From an uncultured Thermomicrobiales bacterium (GTDB lineage: Bacteria; Chloroflexota; Chloroflexia; Thermomicrobiales; Thermomicrobiaceae), in contig CALAGB010000318.1 of NCBI GenBank assembly GCA_937891245.1, positions 1 to 5,707 on the forward strand: a DNA stretch of 5,707 nt, written 5' to 3'. Positions 4,609 to 5,707 of this stretch are shown piece after piece. Numbering within the stretch: position 1 is the first letter of the stretch; each line of letters begins with the position of its first letter. The notes below the pieces were generated by a model. That model worked only from the letters and a program-made list of their open reading frames with translations. It had not been told where the DNA came from and made no database searches. A program made the position numbers and the translations under genes.

Positions 4609-4635
4609 AGGAAGTGGTGACTCTACGCGGGAAGA

Positions 4636-5707
4636 TCAGTGGGAGCCGGAGGCCGAGGCGACGTCGTCGGGGATGGCGAGCGAGACGACCGGGCGGCCGT
4701 CCGGATCGACGATGCTGATCTCGTCCGCTTTACCGTCCTGACCGAGATGCACGACGGCCAGTTGACCATCGGCCGTGACGACCATACCTGCGATCGTCTG
4801 GCCGCTCAGGATATGGCTCGTCACGCGCAACGAGGTCGTGTCGAGCACCCAGATACCGTCACCGGCCGCATGGCCCGAGGTCGACGTTGGCGAGACGAGG
4901 TAGAGCGAGCCGCCGTCCGGCGCAATGTTGACGCCCGGCTGAATCAAAATGCCAGCCTGTGCCGCTGGGGCGATTTCGCCGAGCAGCCAGTGTTTCAGCC
5001 GATCGAGCGGCGAGGGATTCGCGCTCTGCTGATCGGCCGTCGAGAAGACAGTCTGCTTCACGATCGCGCCGTTCGAGAGATTTACCTCGGCGATCTGCTG
5101 CGCGACGGTATTGACCGCGTAGAACGAGTGTCCATCGGGCGAGGCGACGCCATCGACATAAAGCGGATTTGCACCGGCCAGCGAGCTGAGATCGGTCAAG
5201 TGCGAGACGCTGCCGGAGAGCGGGTTCCAGGTGACAAGCGCCACATCCTGCGAGTTATCGGTCGGGGAGCAGAGACTGTAGCGGAGCGCACCGTTGTCCA
5301 ACACGGGTCCCGTTTCACCACGATAGGGGATGAGGCATTGGGTGAGCGGGTCGTCCGGCGCGTTGGTGCGACGGAACTCCTCAACCGTGTCGAGCGAGGC
5401 GGCATCGAGCGTTGTCAGGCGATAGCCGGCGATCGTCGTCGATTGTACGACCTGTTCGGAGACGATGAGCTGTGTGCCATCCGGCGTGACATCGAGCTGC
5501 GCCCAAGTGCTATCGGCGGCGATCGCCCCCTGCAGCATCCGCTGTTGCAGCAGCTTACCGCTGAGCGGATCGGCCCGCGCGACCCAGGCGAGCCAACCCT
5601 GCCCGAGTTGACGCGCCCAATAGATGTAGACCGTCTTGCCATCCGGTGCGATCGCCAGAGCGGTCGCGATCGCTGGCTGATCGGTGCTGCCGATGAAGAC
5701 CGAGGCG
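4636..5707 (-). CDS. Beta-propeller-like protein (YVTN/WD40-like DG repeats), C-terminal 356 residues; 5' end outside window
   Basis: The frame is open to the window edge, so the ATG at 5538 is an internal methionine (residue 57 of the visible part), not the start. The fragment repeats a strand-turn-strand unit with a PDG turn: APDGKTVYIYW (20-30), TPDGTQLIVSE (74-84), SPDGHSFYAVNT (189-200), APDGGSLYLVSP (262-273) and TADGQLAVV (311-319). This is the pattern of YncE-like or WD40-like propellers, where each unit is one blade. Such proteins are usually exported and serve in binding or, less often, in catalysis. The signal peptide would be in the missing N-terminus, so location is an inference. 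Cys124 and Cys146 could form a disulphide. A stretch rich in Ala, Leu and Pro (residues 232-255, LDRLKHWLLGEIAPAAQ included) interrupts the blade rhythm. No catalytic motif is visible and no specific function can be given. Confidence 0.75.
   Translation of the reverse strand, partial: ASVFIGSTDQPAIATALAIAPDGKTVYIYWARQLGQGWLAWVARADPLSGKLLQQRMLQGAIAADSTWAQLDVTPDGTQLIVSEQVVQSTTIAGYRLTTLDAASLDTVEEFRRTNAPDDPLTQCLIPYRGETGPVLDNGALRYSLCSPTDNSQDVALVTWNPLSGSVSHLTDLSSLAGANPLYVDGVASPDGHSFYAVNTVAQQIAEVNLSNGAIVKQTVFSTADQQSANPSPLDRLKHWLLGEIAPAAQAGILIQPGVNIAPDGGSLYLVSPTSTSGHAAGDGIWVLDTTSLRVTSHILSGQTIAGMVVTADGQLAVVHLGQDGKADEISIVDPDGRPVVSLAIPDDVASASGSH

Larger units (their letters stand above)
4301..4635. other. 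Intergenic region of 335 bases with a series of hairpins
   Basis: No gene is supported here. Besides the two strong dyads listed separately, CGGGCG/CGCCCG (4494-4512, 7-base loop) and GAGCA/TGCTC (4514-4529, 6-base loop) lie side by side. The promoter of the URO-D-like gene should be in this stretch. The best minus-strand -10 candidate I see is TAAGAT within 4395-4400, four of six consensus bases with no convincing -35, so I do not annotate it. The leader between it and the GTG at 4300 would be about 90 bases. Confidence 0.5.

Noticed and set aside
1..5707. CRISPR array, tRNA or rRNA gene
   Set aside because: No regularly spaced direct repeats, no cloverleaf with a TTCRANY T-loop, and no conserved rRNA segments were seen on either strand.

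Overview
The window carries six protein-coding genes at a moderately high GC content. Two of them are cut by the window edges, and five of the six lie on the minus strand. Gene content fits a Gram-positive-like or Chloroflexota-type bacterium, possibly a relative of Thermomicrobia. The pointers are an Aur1-like PAP2 protein, a divergent uroporphyrinogen-decarboxylase-fold protein beside a small receiver-like protein, a DG-repeat beta-propeller protein, and GC-rich palindromic repeats between genes. This placement is an inference from style, not from a marker gene.

Layout, left to right. Positions 1-271 (minus) hold the N-terminal part of a nicotinamidase (pncA), which feeds NAD salvage. After a 189-base gap with a hairpin comes a six-helix PAP2/Aur1-like membrane phosphatase or phosphotransferase (461-1258, minus). 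A 291-base divergent region (1259-1549) is rich in palindromes and contains a good sigma70-type promoter for the only plus-strand gene, a complete tyrosine recombinase (1550-2566). Positions 2567-2931 have no gene but hold a MITE-like nested inverted repeat that appears to split a TGTCATCCTGAG-type dispersed repeat. A minus-strand pair follows: a URO-D-like protein (3341-4300) and, 43 bases downstream of it, a small degenerate receiver-domain protein (2932-3297). Positions 4301-4635 contain two very strong hairpins, one of them a perfect palindrome built from the same TGTCATCCTGAG core. The last gene (4636-5707, minus) is the C-terminal 356 residues of a beta-propeller-like protein whose start lies outside the window.

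The genes do not form one obvious pathway. The only likely functional pair is the URO-D-like gene with the receiver-like gene. The recombinase stands alone: no cargo, tRNA or attachment-site pair is visible, so it may be a stray XerC/D-like integrase or the trace of an element. No CRISPR array, tRNA, rRNA or recognisable defence system was seen. The points most worth following are the nested repeat, the altered metal-site motif of the URO-D paralogue with its small partner, and the symmetrical promoter region of the recombinase.
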